DNA from: Nostoc sp. CMAA1605
GTDB taxonomy: Bacteria; Cyanobacteriota; Cyanobacteriia; Cyanobacteriales; Nostocaceae
Direction: 5' to 3'
Length of the DNA: 64,000 bases
Assembly (NCBI RefSeq): GCF_021596505.1
Contig: NZ_PJIZ01000008.1
Location: 1 to 64,000 of the forward strand
A program made the translations under genes and the position numbers. The notes below the pieces were generated by a model. The model was not told the DNA's origin. It worked only from the letters and a program-made list of their open reading frames with translations, and did not search any database. Shown here one piece after another: positions 15,022-25,596 of this stretch. Each line of letters starts with the position of its first letter. Position 1 is the first letter of the stretch.

Positions 15022-17511
15022 TTGGGCAATCTAAAGTATAACTTCCTACGTCTAAAGATAGACTCTATTTTTCCTGGTATGAAATCTTTGGCCATCAATG
15101 ACTCCTACCGACCAGCATCTAGGGTAAAAAAGCGGTCTTTACGCAGTGTTATGGTGCGGTTGATTCTCGGCGGTACGATTATTTTTGTCAGTATATCTGC
15201 TTACTGTAGCTATTCAGCAGCCCGTAAGCTAGCACTAGCAGACATCCGCAAGAATGCTTTTTTAGAAGTGCAAACAGGAGTTGATCAAATAGAGACGTGG
15301 TTAAAGGTTCGCAAAGCGGAGGTAGAAACTTTAGCCAACACATCAAATGTGCGTTCTTTAAATTGGTCTGTAGCTGAACCTTATTTACAGACAGAGGTGA
15401 AACGAACCAATGAATTTTTCTTTTTCCAAATAGTTACCCCAGACGGTTCATTTTCTAATACTAAAGTTGGTCGGTCAACCAAAAATATTAAGGATAGAGA
15501 ATTTTTTCAAAAAGCAATGACGGGACAGAGTAATATTTCTGACCCCTTTATCAGTCGTTCTACGGGAATTCCGTTAATTGCGATCGCGACTCCGATTTGG
15601 TCAACTCCACAAACTCCCCATTCCCCAATCGGTGTATTTCACGGTAACGTGACAGTTGATCACATGGCAGAGATTGTCAACTCCCTCAGCTACGGCAAAA
15701 ATAGCTATGCTTTTGCTCTCAACTCCCAAGGAGAGGCAATTGTCCACCCTGACGCAGCATTAATGACAACTGTAGAAAAGCCTGCACCTAGTCTACTGCG
15801 TAATTCCAACTTGCAGGCGATCGCCAAGAAAATGGTCAAGAAAAAGCAGGGAATTCAATTAATGGAAATTGACGGTACCAAAAAATATGTTGCCTATTTA
15901 CCATTAAAAACCGCTAATTGGTCTGTAGCTTTGGTGATTCCCCGCGAAAATATTGAATCTCGCTTGCAATTTTTGGATTTGATTGCTGTGATTGTTGGGG
16001 GTTTGACTATCACCATGATTACCGTTTTATGGCGAGTGCAAGCTTTTGAACAGGCGCAACTGAAAAAGTCTAAAGAAGCGGCTGATTTAGCTAATCATGC
16101 CAAAAGCGAATTTTTAGCCAATATGAGTCATGAACTGAGAACACCTCTAAATGGCATTTTGGGTTGCGCGCAAATTTTGTTACGTTCCGCCGACTTACGC
16201 GAACAAGAGCAATATCATGTCAACATTATTGAACAATGTGGCTCTCATTTGTTGACTTTAATTAATGACATTTTGGATCTCTCCAAAATTGAGGCGAAAA
16301 AACTAGAAATTTGTCCTGAAGATGTACATTTTCCGTCTTTTATCCAAGGAATCGCCGAGATTTGTCAAATTCGCGCTACCCAAAAAGGGATTACATTTAT
16401 CTATGAAACCTCCAGTGATTTACCTACGGGAGTACATATTGATGCCAAAAGACTACGACAAGTCTTGTTAAATCTACTGGGAAATGCCATTAAATTTACA
16501 GACAAGGGGGAAGTCACCTTCAAAATTGCCACGATTGAACAATCTCCCAGTCAAGGACAAATCAAATACCGCCTCCGCTACACTGTAGAAGATACAGGCA
16601 TCGGCATGACCGACGCAGAATTGAGCAAAATTTTCTTACCTTTTGAACAGGTAGGCCAAAAAAAGCGGCAAACCGAAGGAACTGGACTTGGTTTAGCAAT
16701 TACTCGTCAGTTGGTGCAGATGATGGGAAGTGATATCCAAGTCACGAGTCGGGTGGGACAAGGTAGCACTTTTTCGTTTGAGTTGGAAATGCTAGCAACC
16801 AGTGAATGGTTAGAATCAGCGATGACGGTATCAGCCGGAAAAATAGTTGGCTTTGAAGGTAGTCCCAAGACAATTTTAGTAGTAGACGATCGCTGGGAAA
16901 ATCGTACAGTCTTAACTGATATCCTGCAACCATTAGGTTTTCAGGTAGTGGTAGCAGTCAATGGTCAAGACGCACTAGAAAAAGCCGACGCAACCCCACC
17001 AGATTTAATCATCACAGATTTAATTATGCCGGAAATGGACGGTTTTGCCTTAATTCAAAATCTGCGACAAAACCCTAATTTCCACAATCTCAAAATTATT
17101 GTTTCTTCGGCGAGTGTATTTGATTCTGACCAAAATCGCAGCCTAGCAGTAGGTGGTGACGATTTTCTCAGTAAACCCATACAGATAGATGAATTACTAC
17201 GTCAATTAGAGCGTCATTTAAGTTTAGTCTGGATTTATCAACCATCCCAGTCTGAAGCAGTTCTAGATTTAGTCACACCGCAGAAAAACCCCTCAGCACA
17301 ATTAACTCCACCCCACCCAGAAGTCTTACAAGAACTAATAATGTTAGCCAAAAGGGGTAACTTTAACGCCATTATCAAGTGTGCAGAGCAACTAGAAACA
17401 GCAGATCCCAACTTTGCAGATTTCGCTCAACAACTCAAGCAACTAGCCAGACAATTTGACGAAGATGCAATCCTTAAATTTTTGATGGAATATCAGGTGG
17501 AAATAGCATGA
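15022..17511 (+). CDS. Hybrid sensor histidine kinase with dCache domain
   Basis: This 829-residue protein has membrane span 1 (~47-65), a periplasmic double-Cache sensor (~70-320, with DREFFQKAMTGQSNISDPF), span 2 (~325-340) and HisKA with His370 in SHELRTPLNGI. These are followed by HATPase_c with N-box NAIKFTD and G-boxes DTGIGM and GTGLGLA, and a receiver domain with Asp666 in ITDLIMPEMDG. The C-terminal ~100 residues resemble an Hpt-like or linker helix region. The frame opens at TTG 15022; ATG 15079 is an alternative start. It overlaps the next gene by 4 nt (ATGA), so the pair acts together. Confidence 0.88.
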   Translation: MGNLKYNFLRLKIDSIFPGMKSLAINDSYRPASRVKKRSLRSVMVRLILGGTIIFVSISAYCSYSAARKLALADIRKNAFLEVQTGVDQIETWLKVRKAEVETLANTSNVRSLNWSVAEPYLQTEVKRTNEFFFFQIVTPDGSFSNTKVGRSTKNIKDREFFQKAMTGQSNISDPFISRSTGIPLIAIATPIWSTPQTPHSPIGVFHGNVTVDHMAEIVNSLSYGKNSYAFALNSQGEAIVHPDAALMTTVEKPAPSLLRNSNLQAIAKKMVKKKQGIQLMEIDGTKKYVAYLPLKTANWSVALVIPRENIESRLQFLDLIAVIVGGLTITMITVLWRVQAFEQAQLKKSKEAADLANHAKSEFLANMSHELRTPLNGILGCAQILLRSADLREQEQYHVNIIEQCGSHLLTLINDILDLSKIEAKKLEICPEDVHFPSFIQGIAEICQIRATQKGITFIYETSSDLPTGVHIDAKRLRQVLLNLLGNAIKFTDKGEVTFKIATIEQSPSQGQIKYRLRYTVEDTGIGMTDAELSKIFLPFEQVGQKKRQTEGTGLGLAITRQLVQMMGSDIQVTSRVGQGSTFSFELEMLATSEWLESAMTVSAGKIVGFEGSPKTILVVDDRWENRTVLTDILQPLGFQVVVAVNGQDALEKADATPPDLIITDLIMPEMDGFALIQNLRQNPNFHNLKIIVSSASVFDSDQNRSLAVGGDDFLSKPIQIDELLRQLERHLSLVWIYQPSQSEAVLDLVTPQKNPSAQLTPPHPEVLQELIMLAKRGNFNAIIKCAEQLETADPNFADFAQQLKQLARQFDEDAILKFLMEYQVEIA

Positions 17512-18803
17512 GAGCGACTGTAGATAACCCCAACTATTTTAGCGATCGCGCACCGATTAGAGGCATAATTTTAATAGTTGATGATCATCCTCATAATTTA
17601 CAAGTTTTATCCAGTTTTTTAGATGAATCTAATTTTGAAGTTTGGGCGGCGCGGAGTGGTGAAAAAGCCCTACAACGATTAGAAAATGATTTATTACCAG
17701 ATTTAATTTTATTAGATGTGATGATGCCTGGTATGGATGGTTTTGAAACCTGTCAACATCTCAAAAATGACCCCCGTTTTTGGGATATTCCCGTCATATT
17801 TATGACCGCGCTTTCAGAAACAGCCGATAAAGTTAAAGGTTTTAAACTAGGAGCAGTAGACTACATCACCAAACCTTTTCAACATGAAGAAGTTTTAGTC
17901 AGAATCGAACATCAATTGAAATTGAGATATCTGACAACCAGCTTAATTGCCAAAAACACAGAATTGCAAAACACCCAAAGCCAACTCATACAAACCGAAA
18001 AAATTGCGAGTTTAGGTCAAATGGCAGCCGGTATTGCCCATGAAGTGAATAATCCCATCAATTTTATTGCTGGTAACTTAAATTTTGTCCAACAGTATGT
18101 ACAAGAGTTAACAGATTTACTCAAACTTTATCAAAAATATTTGCCTAATCCACCAGATGAAATTCAGGCGGTAATTCAAACAAATGACTTCAGCTATATC
18201 TTAGATGATTTATATCATGTTATTCAATCAATGAAATTAGGTACAGAACGCGTTACCGAAATTGTCTCTTCATTAAACAAATTTTCCCGCAATCGTGAAA
18301 CAGGTAAGAAATTAGCTAATCTCCATGAAGCCTTAGAAAGTACACTACTCATTCTTGGGCATCGACTTAAGGCTAATCCTCAACGTCCCGCTATCGAAGT
18401 TATTAAAGAGTATGGAGATTTGCCATTGATTGATTGCTATCTTGGGGAAATTAGTCAGGTTTTTATGAATCTAATTACTAACGCTATTGATGCTATCGAA
18501 GAATCCCAAAAAAATCAGAACTACCATGAAATACTCCAAAATCCTGGGAAGATTATTCTCAAAACAGAGGTAATAGAAGATAGAGTCATCTGCCACATTT
18601 CTGACAATGGTACAGGAATTAGTGAAGAAGTTAAAAATCAAATATTTAATGCTTTTTATACGACTAAGCCCATCGGTAAAGGTACTGGTTTAGGTTTATC
18701 AATAGCTCACCAAATTATAGTCGTGAATCATAACGGCAAAATCTTATGTAATTCTCGACCAGGATTCGGGCTAGAATTTGTCATTGAATTACCCATAAAT
18801 TAA
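17508..18803 (+). CDS. Response regulator-histidine kinase
   Basis: This 431-residue cytosolic protein has an N-terminal receiver (phospho-acceptor Asp70 in LLDVMMPGMDG; YITKPF switch lysine). A coiled coil (~145-165) leads to a HisKA-like domain with His178 in AGIAHEVNNPINF, then HATPase_c (NLITNAIDAIEES, DNGTGI, GKGTGLGLS). Such REC-HK proteins pass phosphate from an upstream hybrid kinase. Its start overlaps the stop of the hybrid kinase (ATGA), implying co-translation and a phosphorelay pair. No output regulator follows. Confidence 0.9.
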   Translation: MRATVDNPNYFSDRAPIRGIILIVDDHPHNLQVLSSFLDESNFEVWAARSGEKALQRLENDLLPDLILLDVMMPGMDGFETCQHLKNDPRFWDIPVIFMTALSETADKVKGFKLGAVDYITKPFQHEEVLVRIEHQLKLRYLTTSLIAKNTELQNTQSQLIQTEKIASLGQMAAGIAHEVNNPINFIAGNLNFVQQYVQELTDLLKLYQKYLPNPPDEIQAVIQTNDFSYILDDLYHVIQSMKLGTERVTEIVSSLNKFSRNRETGKKLANLHEALESTLLILGHRLKANPQRPAIEVIKEYGDLPLIDCYLGEISQVFMNLITNAIDAIEESQKNQNYHEILQNPGKIILKTEVIEDRVICHISDNGTGISEEVKNQIFNAFYTTKPIGKGTGLGLSIAHQIIVVNHNGKILCNSRPGFGLEFVIELPIN

Positions 18804-18928
18804 TATATTCGACATAAATAAATGTAGTAGCGCGTCTAATCTAAGTTGTTGGGTTGAGTAATTAATTATCATGATTGCATTTTAGTGTTTGAACTTGATG
18901 AACACAACATTTTAGACTTGCCGTGCTA

Positions 18929-19023
18929 GTAGGTTGGGTTGTAGCTTGCTTCCCCGTAGGGGTACGAAGTTAAACCCAACAAATCGGCGAAAATGTTGGG
19001 TTTCGTTCCTCAAACCAACCTAC
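18929..19023. repeat. Palindromic GTAGGTTGG-type interspersed repeat
   Basis: GTAGGTTGGGTT at the left and AACCAACCTAC at the right are inverted, with inner AACCCAAC/GTTGGGTTT arms. It matches the elements at 176-252 and 43658-43729. The whole gap 18804-19097 holds no gene. Confidence 0.65.
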
Positions 19024-19097
19024 ACTAAACGATTGGAGATTTTTGACGCTAACTGAACGGTATTGTAATATAGTTTGATTTTTGCAAATCATTCTAC

Positions 19098-19943
19098 TTA
19101 AAGCGGAGTCACCCAATAGCTAATTCCCTTTTCTACTCTATTAACTAACCCTAAATTGACTAAATCCGATTCAGTTAAACCTAAGTAAGTCCAGTGGGGT
19201 ACATCATTAACCACAGTTTGAAACCAGCCATATTCATTGAGTGTCTTTCTTTGTTGCTGATTAGATATCCGCAAATCAATCGCTAAACCCCAAAGATGTT
19301 GTGATGCGCCTGGAGGTGCAACTGTACTAAGAATTGCTGTTTCCTGTCCTTGTTTGACTTTGTCTAAGGTATGTTGGTTAGCATATTTATGCCAGAATCT
19401 TAAATTAGTCGCAAAAGTGCGAGTACAATCACCAGAACCGTAACCTGATTTTAAAGGAATATTTTCTTGAGAACGGGCTTGATTTAAAGCTGTGGCGGCT
19501 ATTGCTTGCAGGTAACAATCATTTGTTCCCTCGATTTTCACCATTGTTAAATTATTTTGAAATGTTTGGGTTTCTTCCTCGTTATGGAGCAGTACATTTG
19601 ATGGTAATTTGACAGTTGTTAATTGATTAATAAAAACTGCTCCATAGGCTTTGAGCAGGATATATTCATAACTTCCAGGCTGGGGAATGTTAGATAAATG
19701 ACTGGCGATCGCACTTAAAAACCTTTCTTTATCAGTCTGTGGAATGTTAAAGTTAGGTGTGGGTGAAATGGGTACTGAACCACTAGGAACACAGGATGGA
19801 GAATTAACTGTGTTACACGCATTGGAAGTTTGTACATTGGGTTGAGGAAGATTAATCCTGGTGATAGCCACGACTATACAAATTACCAATATAGATATAA
19901 AAATATAAATTGCTTGTTTTACAGTTTTTACAGTTAATCTCAT
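19098..19943 (-). CDS. M15 (VanY/D,D-carboxypeptidase)-like protein, membrane anchored
   Basis: This 281-residue protein has an N-terminal membrane anchor (IYIFISILVICIVVAI), a Pro/Ser/Asn-rich linker, and a C-terminal domain with the M15 zinc motif SQHLWGLAIDL (HxxGxAxD) and the second His in VPHWTYLG. It would trim peptidoglycan stem peptides in the periplasm. The middle (~90-200) is an extra region I do not recognise. It lies 9 bp after the ATPase/TOPRIM pair on the same strand. Confidence 0.75.
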   Translation of the reverse strand: MRLTVKTVKQAIYIFISILVICIVVAITRINLPQPNVQTSNACNTVNSPSCVPSGSVPISPTPNFNIPQTDKERFLSAIASHLSNIPQPGSYEYILLKAYGAVFINQLTTVKLPSNVLLHNEEETQTFQNNLTMVKIEGTNDCYLQAIAATALNQARSQENIPLKSGYGSGDCTRTFATNLRFWHKYANQHTLDKVKQGQETAILSTVAPPGASQHLWGLAIDLRISNQQQRKTLNEYGWFQTVVNDVPHWTYLGLTESDLVNLGLVNRVEKGISYWVTPL

Positions 19944-19952
19944 GGGTATAAG

Positions 19953-20642
19953 TTAGTTTGTAAGTTTTCCCTTGACTATATTACAAAAATTTATAAAGCT
20001 TTGAAAGCTGGGTAAATGTTCTGTTTCATTTTGCACCCTTTTTAGTAATTCTTCTAAGTAGAACAGTTTGATAACATCTCCAGGATTAGATTTAGAGTAA
20101 CTAATATTTTTTGATCTAAATAATTCCTTTAAATAAGCCTCATGAAACTTAGCATGAGTAGAAAAATCTGGGTATCTACCCATTAATTCAGGACAATTAA
20201 CTGATACATCATAATAACGAGTATATGTTAGCAGCGGATGCTCACTGGGATTCTTTGTATAAATCTTTTTATTCCCTAAACACCAAGTTTCAAAACATCG
20301 GTTCTGAATGATTAGAACAATATGAGCATTTTCTAAAACACAACTTTGAGAACCTAAAAAGTCTTTGATTTCTTGTTTTCTGTAATCAACCGTCACTTCT
20401 TCTGCGTCTAGACAGACTACAAGATAACTGTAATTACCATTAGCATTCATATCTGCGATCGCATTAGGTAAATGCTCATAAATTATAGAGGGATACCCGT
20501 TAGCACTGAATAAATAATAGTTATTTTTAACGACATCATTATAATTTTTCACACGTTGGAGTTCTGGTAAAAGATGCGCCAACCAAGCCGGATATACTTT
20601 TCTTTCAGTGCTTTTACCTTCTACAAGAAAGTAGATATTCAT
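19953..20642 (-). CDS. TOPRIM-like partner of an AAA ATPase (possible defence effector)
   Basis: This 229-residue protein begins MNIYFLVEGKSTERKVYP, which matches the glutamate motif of TOPRIM/RloB-like nuclease-related proteins (FxVEGxTE). It has an acidic strand, YLVVCLDAEE, where the second TOPRIM motif is expected, and NRCFETWCLGN, a motif also seen in DUF4276/RloB-type proteins. The upstream ATPase stop codon TAA directly abuts its ATG, so the two are translationally coupled. ATPase plus TOPRIM pairs occur in OLD-like and PARIS-like anti-phage systems. The assignment to defence is inference. Confidence 0.55.
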   Translation of the reverse strand: MNIYFLVEGKSTERKVYPAWLAHLLPELQRVKNYNDVVKNNYYLFSANGYPSIIYEHLPNAIADMNANGNYSYLVVCLDAEEVTVDYRKQEIKDFLGSQSCVLENAHIVLIIQNRCFETWCLGNKKIYTKNPSEHPLLTYTRYYDVSVNCPELMGRYPDFSTHAKFHEAYLKELFRSKNISYSKSNPGDVIKLFYLEELLKRVQNETEHLPSFQSFINFCNIVKGKLTN

Positions 20643-21800
20643 TTAGGCTGTAATTCCTTCTCTGTATTCATCCAGATTAATTAATTGCATAAAAGCTTGA
20701 TGTCTAGATTGCCCAAGGTTAAAATCTTGAGCATCTCTAGCAGTTACTACACCACCTTTGCGAGTGATAATTTTCCAATGCTCCATACTCACATTATTAA
20801 TAATGTATGGGTGATGACTGGTGATTATAAATTGTAATTCTCTGTTTTCGGATAGCAAATCACCTAAAATATCAATACAGTTAATTCCTAAACTATTCTC
20901 AAATTCATCAATTAAAATTACCGTCCCTTCAGCAGAAAGATAGAGTTCACTAATGTGTATTAGTGTCTTCAGCATTCCTGATGATATGTGTTCTTGGTTT
21001 ATCCAATTAGTTACACCTTTTTCTTTTATTTTTATAATAGGATAATCTGCCAAGAATTTAGTTAATTCATCAATATCGTCATACGGTTCTATTTTTATAT
21101 CTTCTACTTGCTCAAATATGTTTGTAAAATCATTTTTGATTTTCTGAAATAATTTTTGATAGTGATTATAGATTAATGCTAACTTAGCTTGTATATGTAA
21201 ATTACTTTCTTTTATTTTTTCTAATGATGAATACTGTTCATGCAAATTTTTGTAACCAAATAAGTGCATCCGTATTTGACTATCTATAGAGTTTGCCACT
21301 AATCCTAGTTCGCTGCTAGGAATTACTTTGTTAAATCCATTTTTGACGGGCGCAATATATTCTTCTTCGCCTAATATTTCTACCACACTTTTGAATGGTG
21401 ACAACTTTGGTAATTTATTGTCATTAAATATTATTTCTTCCTTGTTTCTTTCTATAATAATGTTATTATTGAGATACAATTCTTCCCTAATTATTAAAAA
21501 ATTATTCTTATCTTCTAATTCGTCATTAATAAGAAAGGCGAATTTATCTATTGTCTTTGTTTCAAATTCTCCTAACCACCTGTAATGATAACCTGCTGAT
21601 GTAAACTTTACGTCCCATTCAATACCATTTAATGAAGTACCCTTAGTTATCTTCTGCAAGTTCATAATAGATTTCAGTATTTGTGTTTTACCAACACCAG
21701 ATACACCTACTAGAAGATTAAAATCGGAAAACTTAATTGATTCAAAACGCCATTCTAGTTCATGGTTATAATATGTTAGTTCATGAATTATCATATTCAT
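20643..21800 (-). CDS. AAA-family (AAA_21/OLD-like) ATPase
   Basis: This 385-residue ATPase has Walker A GVSGVGKT (~32-39), an ABC/SMC-like signature region (EHISSGMLKTLIHI), Walker B VILIDEFENSL and a His switch IITSHHPYI. The middle is a charged helical insertion. This is the overcoming-lysogeny-type ATPase layout found next to TOPRIM or other nuclease effectors. It is the first gene of a two-gene unit with the TOPRIM-like gene (0-nt spacing). The pair is AT-richer than the flanking housekeeping genes and has few HIP1 sites, hinting at transfer. Confidence 0.75.
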   Translation of the reverse strand: MNMIIHELTYYNHELEWRFESIKFSDFNLLVGVSGVGKTQILKSIMNLQKITKGTSLNGIEWDVKFTSAGYHYRWLGEFETKTIDKFAFLINDELEDKNNFLIIREELYLNNNIIIERNKEEIIFNDNKLPKLSPFKSVVEILGEEEYIAPVKNGFNKVIPSSELGLVANSIDSQIRMHLFGYKNLHEQYSSLEKIKESNLHIQAKLALIYNHYQKLFQKIKNDFTNIFEQVEDIKIEPYDDIDELTKFLADYPIIKIKEKGVTNWINQEHISSGMLKTLIHISELYLSAEGTVILIDEFENSLGINCIDILGDLLSENRELQFIITSHHPYIINNVSMEHWKIITRKGGVVTARDAQDFNLGQSRHQAFMQLINLDEYREGITA

Positions 21801-22002
21801 CTTTATTCAAAAATATAGATATTGAACAATAATAAAATCGTAGGACTATTTTAAACTTTAACTTAATATTAATCAAAAATGTGTAATTATTTCGAGTCTG
21901 ATGAATTAACACATCTTCAAATCTCCAGACACACATACATCAATACAATCACTGAATTAAGTTAACATTAGTAGTAATTCTCAATTTGCTCATCCTGTAC
22001 GT

Positions 22003-23925
22003 ATGACCATGCACAAGTCCGTTGAATTTCAAGACGCTTTTGATGTCATCGTTGTCGGTGCAGGTCACTCCGGTTGCGAAGCAGCCCTTGCTACTGCCCG
22101 CCTCGGTTGTCGTACCCTGCTGTTGACATTAAATTTAGATAAAATTGCTTGGCAACCCTGTAACCCGGCTGTGGGTGGCCCTGCTAAATCTCAATTGACC
22201 CATGAAGTTGATGCTTTGGGTGGGGAAATTGGTAAAATGGCAGACCGCACATATCTACAAAAGCGCATCCTCAACTCTTCACGAGGCCCTGCGGTATGGG
22301 CATTACGCGCCCAAACTGACAAGCGGGAATATGCCGCCGTTATGAAAAATATTGTGGAAAACCAAGAAAACTTAAGCATCCGGGAAGGGATGGTGACAGA
22401 CTTGGTTTTGGGTGCGAATGATGAAGTAATTGGGGTAGAAACTTACTTTGGTGTGGCTTTTGAATGTAAAGCTGTAATTTTAACCACCGGCACATTTCTC
22501 GGCGGCAAAATTTGGGTAGGCAATAAGTCAATGGCGGCGGGACGCGCCGGAGAATTTGCGGCGGAAGGTTTGACCCAAACTTTGAATCGTCTGGGATTTG
22601 AAACTGGTAGACTCAAGACTGGGACACCAGCACGGGTAGACAGGCGGTCAGTAGACTACAGCAAAATGGAACTCCAGCCAGGAGATGCGGAAGTCAGATG
22701 GTTTAGTTTTGACCCCCAAGTGTGGGTAGAACGGGAACAAATGCCTTGTCATATGACCCGCACCACCGCCGAAACCCATCGCTTAATTCAGGAAAATTTA
22801 CATTTATCTCCGGTTTACGGTGGTTGGGTGGAAGCGAAGGGGCCGCGTTACTGTCCCAGTATTGAAGATAAAATTGTCCGCTTTGCCGATAAGGAAAGTC
22901 ACCAAATCTTTATTGAACCAGAGGGACGAGATATCCCCGAACTCTACATCCAGGGGTTTTCTACAGGGTTGCCGGAAAATTTGCAACTGCAAATGTTACG
23001 TAGTCTGCCTGGGTTAGAAAAATGCGTGATGTTACGTCCGGCCTATGCAGTGGAATATGATTATTTACCTGCGACTCAGTGTTATCCCACAATGATGACG
23101 AAAAAAATTGCGGGGTTATTCTGTGCGGGACAGATTAACGGTACAACAGGCTATGAAGAAGCCGCAGCCCAAGGCATTGTCGCGGGAATCAACGCGGCGC
23201 GGTTGGTGCGTGGTCAAGAAATGATTATTTTTCCCCGTGAGCAAAGTTACCTGGGGACATTATTAGATGACTTGTGTACTAAGGATTTGCGCGAACCTTA
23301 TCGAATGTTGACTAGTCGCTCTGAGTATAGGTTGTTACTACGCTCTGATAATGCTGACCAACGGTTGACACCTTTGGGCAGGGAAATTGGCTTAATTGAC
23401 GATCGCCGTTGGGAATTGTTCACCAATAAGCAAGCCCAGATTGCCGCCGAAAAAGAACGGTTGTATGCCACTAGAGTCAAAGAACATGAGGAAATTGGGA
23501 AAGCGATCGCCTCTGATACCCAACAAGCCATCAAAGGTTCTATTACCCTAGCCGACTTACTGCGTCGTCCGGGATTTCACTATGTAGACTTGCATAAATA
23601 CGGACTTGGTAATTCTACCCTTACCCAAGCTGAACGAGAAGGGGCTGAAATTGACATTAAATATTCTGGCTATTTAGCGAGACAACAAAGTCAAATCGAA
23701 CAAATTGCCCGTCAAGCTAATCGCCCATTACCAGCAGATTTAGACTACACAAAAATTGACACTCTTTCTAAAGAAGCACGGGAAAAACTCTCCCAAGTCA
23801 AACCCCTCACCATTGGTCAGGCCGCCCGCATTGGTGGTGTGAATCCGGCTGATGTCAACGCTTTATTAATTTTTTTAGAATTGCGTCAATCTCAACCACA
23901 ATCAGGGGTTGCGGCTTTGTCTTAA
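22003..23925 (+). CDS. mnmG: tRNA uridine-5-carboxymethylaminomethyl modification enzyme MnmG (GidA)
   Basis: With MnmE, MnmG builds the cmnm5 group at wobble U34 of tRNAs, using FAD and methylene-tetrahydrofolate. The 640-residue protein is full length: FAD-binding [16 protein letters not shown] at the N-terminus, [42 protein letters not shown], and the C-terminal helical domain that binds MnmE. Start is ATG 22003, with ATG 22009 as an alternative. It is a single gene. Confidence 0.97.
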   Translation: MTMHKSVEFQDAFDVIVVGAGHSGCEAALATARLGCRTLLLTLNLDKIAWQPCNPAVGGPAKSQLTHEVDALGGEIGKMADRTYLQKRILNSSRGPAVWALRAQTDKREYAAVMKNIVENQENLSIREGMVTDLVLGANDEVIGVETYFGVAFECKAVILTTGTFLGGKIWVGNKSMAAGRAGEFAAEGLTQTLNRLGFETGRLKTGTPARVDRRSVDYSKMELQPGDAEVRWFSFDPQVWVEREQMPCHMTRTTAETHRLIQENLHLSPVYGGWVEAKGPRYCPSIEDKIVRFADKESHQIFIEPEGRDIPELYIQGFSTGLPENLQLQMLRSLPGLEKCVMLRPAYAVEYDYLPATQCYPTMMTKKIAGLFCAGQINGTTGYEEAAAQGIVAGINAARLVRGQEMIIFPREQSYLGTLLDDLCTKDLREPYRMLTSRSEYRLLLRSDNADQRLTPLGREIGLIDDRRWELFTNKQAQIAAEKERLYATRVKEHEEIGKAIASDTQQAIKGSITLADLLRRPGFHYVDLHKYGLGNSTLTQAEREGAEIDIKYSGYLARQQSQIEQIARQANRPLPADLDYTKIDTLSKEAREKLSQVKPLTIGQAARIGGVNPADVNALLIFLELRQSQPQSGVAALS

Positions 23926-24151
23926 CTTCATCTTTATGAAGGGTGAGTATATTAGAAGTGGGATGGGTATGATAGATGACAAGAATTCAACCCTGGCATC
24001 ATCAATGATCCCCGATTAGGAGTTGAATTTCATACAATAAACAATCAACTCGTCTAGTTTGGACAGAAGATTGGCTAATTTGAAAATCCTGATACCCAGG
24101 TAAAAGGGGCGGTGTTGCCCCATCCTGGCAACTACCACCTAACATTTGCTT

Positions 24152-25468
24152 ATGTTACTAGAAGCTAGCTCCAATCTGATTATCCCCGAACCATCAGAAG
24201 ACCTCATTGTTAACGAACCGTGGTCAATAGAATTCTATGCTGATGGCTTGATGGATGAATTGTTTGCCAGTATTGACGAAATACTGGATGTCAATTTCAG
24301 CCATCATCAATCACCACGCCCAGGGACTGCACCGAGAAGCGACTGGTCATATACTTCCCAGCAAACCACTATAGAGCATGACCATCTGCAAACCGTAGAT
24401 GTCCCGCAGATTGTTTTACCGAATACAACCAAGCGTACCGTACAGACCGTTGCCACCATTAGCAACAAACAAGTCAATTCCGTTGTTGTCGAACAACCCC
24501 AAGTTAAATCCATCACTCAAGTTACTCAAACAGCTAAACTCACCTTGGGTAAACTGCTGATTGTGGGTACAACTATTGGTGTGGCGATCGCTGGTGTACT
24601 ATATATATTCCAATCGGGGGGTTTAGTTGTTCTCACCTCCCAATTCAAGCAACCAAATGTGTATACTCCCACAGCCCAAGTACCGACAAAACCAGATGTC
24701 CAAGCTGAGTTAGTTAACTACATGATGGGAGCATTAGCCGTCATTGATGGCAAAGGCAACAACACTCAAAGTCAAGTCCGTTCTCCATTAGCCAATCGGG
24801 TAATTAGCAATCCGACATCCTTAGCTTTATCTAACAATCAACCCATAGGTAATCTACCATCACCCCTGACTGCCAACAATACAGCACCTACACCCAACCG
24901 GTCTGCTAACGTTGTGGAGCGCATTTATATTCCTGTGTTCCAACCACCTTCACCAATGCGCTCTGCACTCCCACCAGTTCCTAATTTAGTTTCTCCCTTA
25001 CCACTAGTTGCCAACCAACCGAATGTAGTCAAGAACACTTTAAATCAAGTGCAACCAGCCGGCAAACCCAGCAGCGTCAATATGTTAGCGGCGGCGGTGC
25101 GTTCTGATATGAAACCTGTGGCTGTGAGAAATGCACCGATAAAAGTGCAACAGTCACCCAGTTCTTTACCTAATTTACCGGTTGTTCCCTTCGGTGCCAG
25201 TTTACCAAGACCATCTACCAATACAGAAGCCGTCCAAGTTGCATCTCTCAATGTTACCCCTCCTGCGCCCAGTAACACATTAGAAGGATTATTAGAGTTA
25301 GGGAATAAATCTGTAGCACTATTTCAAATTAACGGCGTTAGTCGTCGCGTTAGCATCGGTGAGAGCATTGGCTCTAGCGGTTGGACATTAGTAGAAGTTA
25401 ATAACGGTGAAGCCATAGTCCGGCGTAATGGCGAGGTACGCTCGATTTTCACAGGACAAAAATTGTAA
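24152..25468 (+). CDS. Single-span membrane protein with long Pro-rich linker, unknown
   Basis: This 438-residue protein starts at ATG 24152 (MLLEASSNLII). A cytoplasmic acidic N-terminus (~1-130) is followed by one membrane span (KLLIVGTTIGVAIAGVLYIF, ~134-153) and a long Pro/Asn/Ser/Val-rich periplasmic linker. The last ~60 residues form a compact domain (SVALFQINGVSRRVSIGESI, EAIVRRNGEVRSIFTGQKL). The end resembles the beta-rich domain of PilP/GspC-type inner-membrane components, which also have this topology. A role in pilus or secretion assembly is possible but not shown. Its linker is rich in exact VxxxPxPN-type low complexity. Confidence 0.6.
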   Translation: MLLEASSNLIIPEPSEDLIVNEPWSIEFYADGLMDELFASIDEILDVNFSHHQSPRPGTAPRSDWSYTSQQTTIEHDHLQTVDVPQIVLPNTTKRTVQTVATISNKQVNSVVVEQPQVKSITQVTQTAKLTLGKLLIVGTTIGVAIAGVLYIFQSGGLVVLTSQFKQPNVYTPTAQVPTKPDVQAELVNYMMGALAVIDGKGNNTQSQVRSPLANRVISNPTSLALSNNQPIGNLPSPLTANNTAPTPNRSANVVERIYIPVFQPPSPMRSALPPVPNLVSPLPLVANQPNVVKNTLNQVQPAGKPSSVNMLAAAVRSDMKPVAVRNAPIKVQQSPSSLPNLPVVPFGASLPRPSTNTEAVQVASLNVTPPAPSNTLEGLLELGNKSVALFQINGVSRRVSIGESIGSSGWTLVEVNNGEAIVRRNGEVRSIFTGQKL

Positions 25469-25538
25469 TATCAATTCGCCATGAAGAAATGAGATCCAGC
25501 CAAGATGGTATTTGTAGTAGTTTTGAGCAGGGTGAAAA

Positions 25539-25567
25539 TTAGGGACACTTAATTGTTGTGTCCCTAA
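25539..25567. terminator. Bidirectional terminator
   Basis: TTAGGGACAC (25539-25548) and GTGTCCCTAA (25558-25567) form a perfect 10-bp stem midway between convergent genes. The minus-strand side continues with TTTT, so it serves the gene at 25597 best. Confidence 0.7.
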
Positions 25568-25596
25568 GTTTACCAAAGAAGGAATTTTGAATTTAA

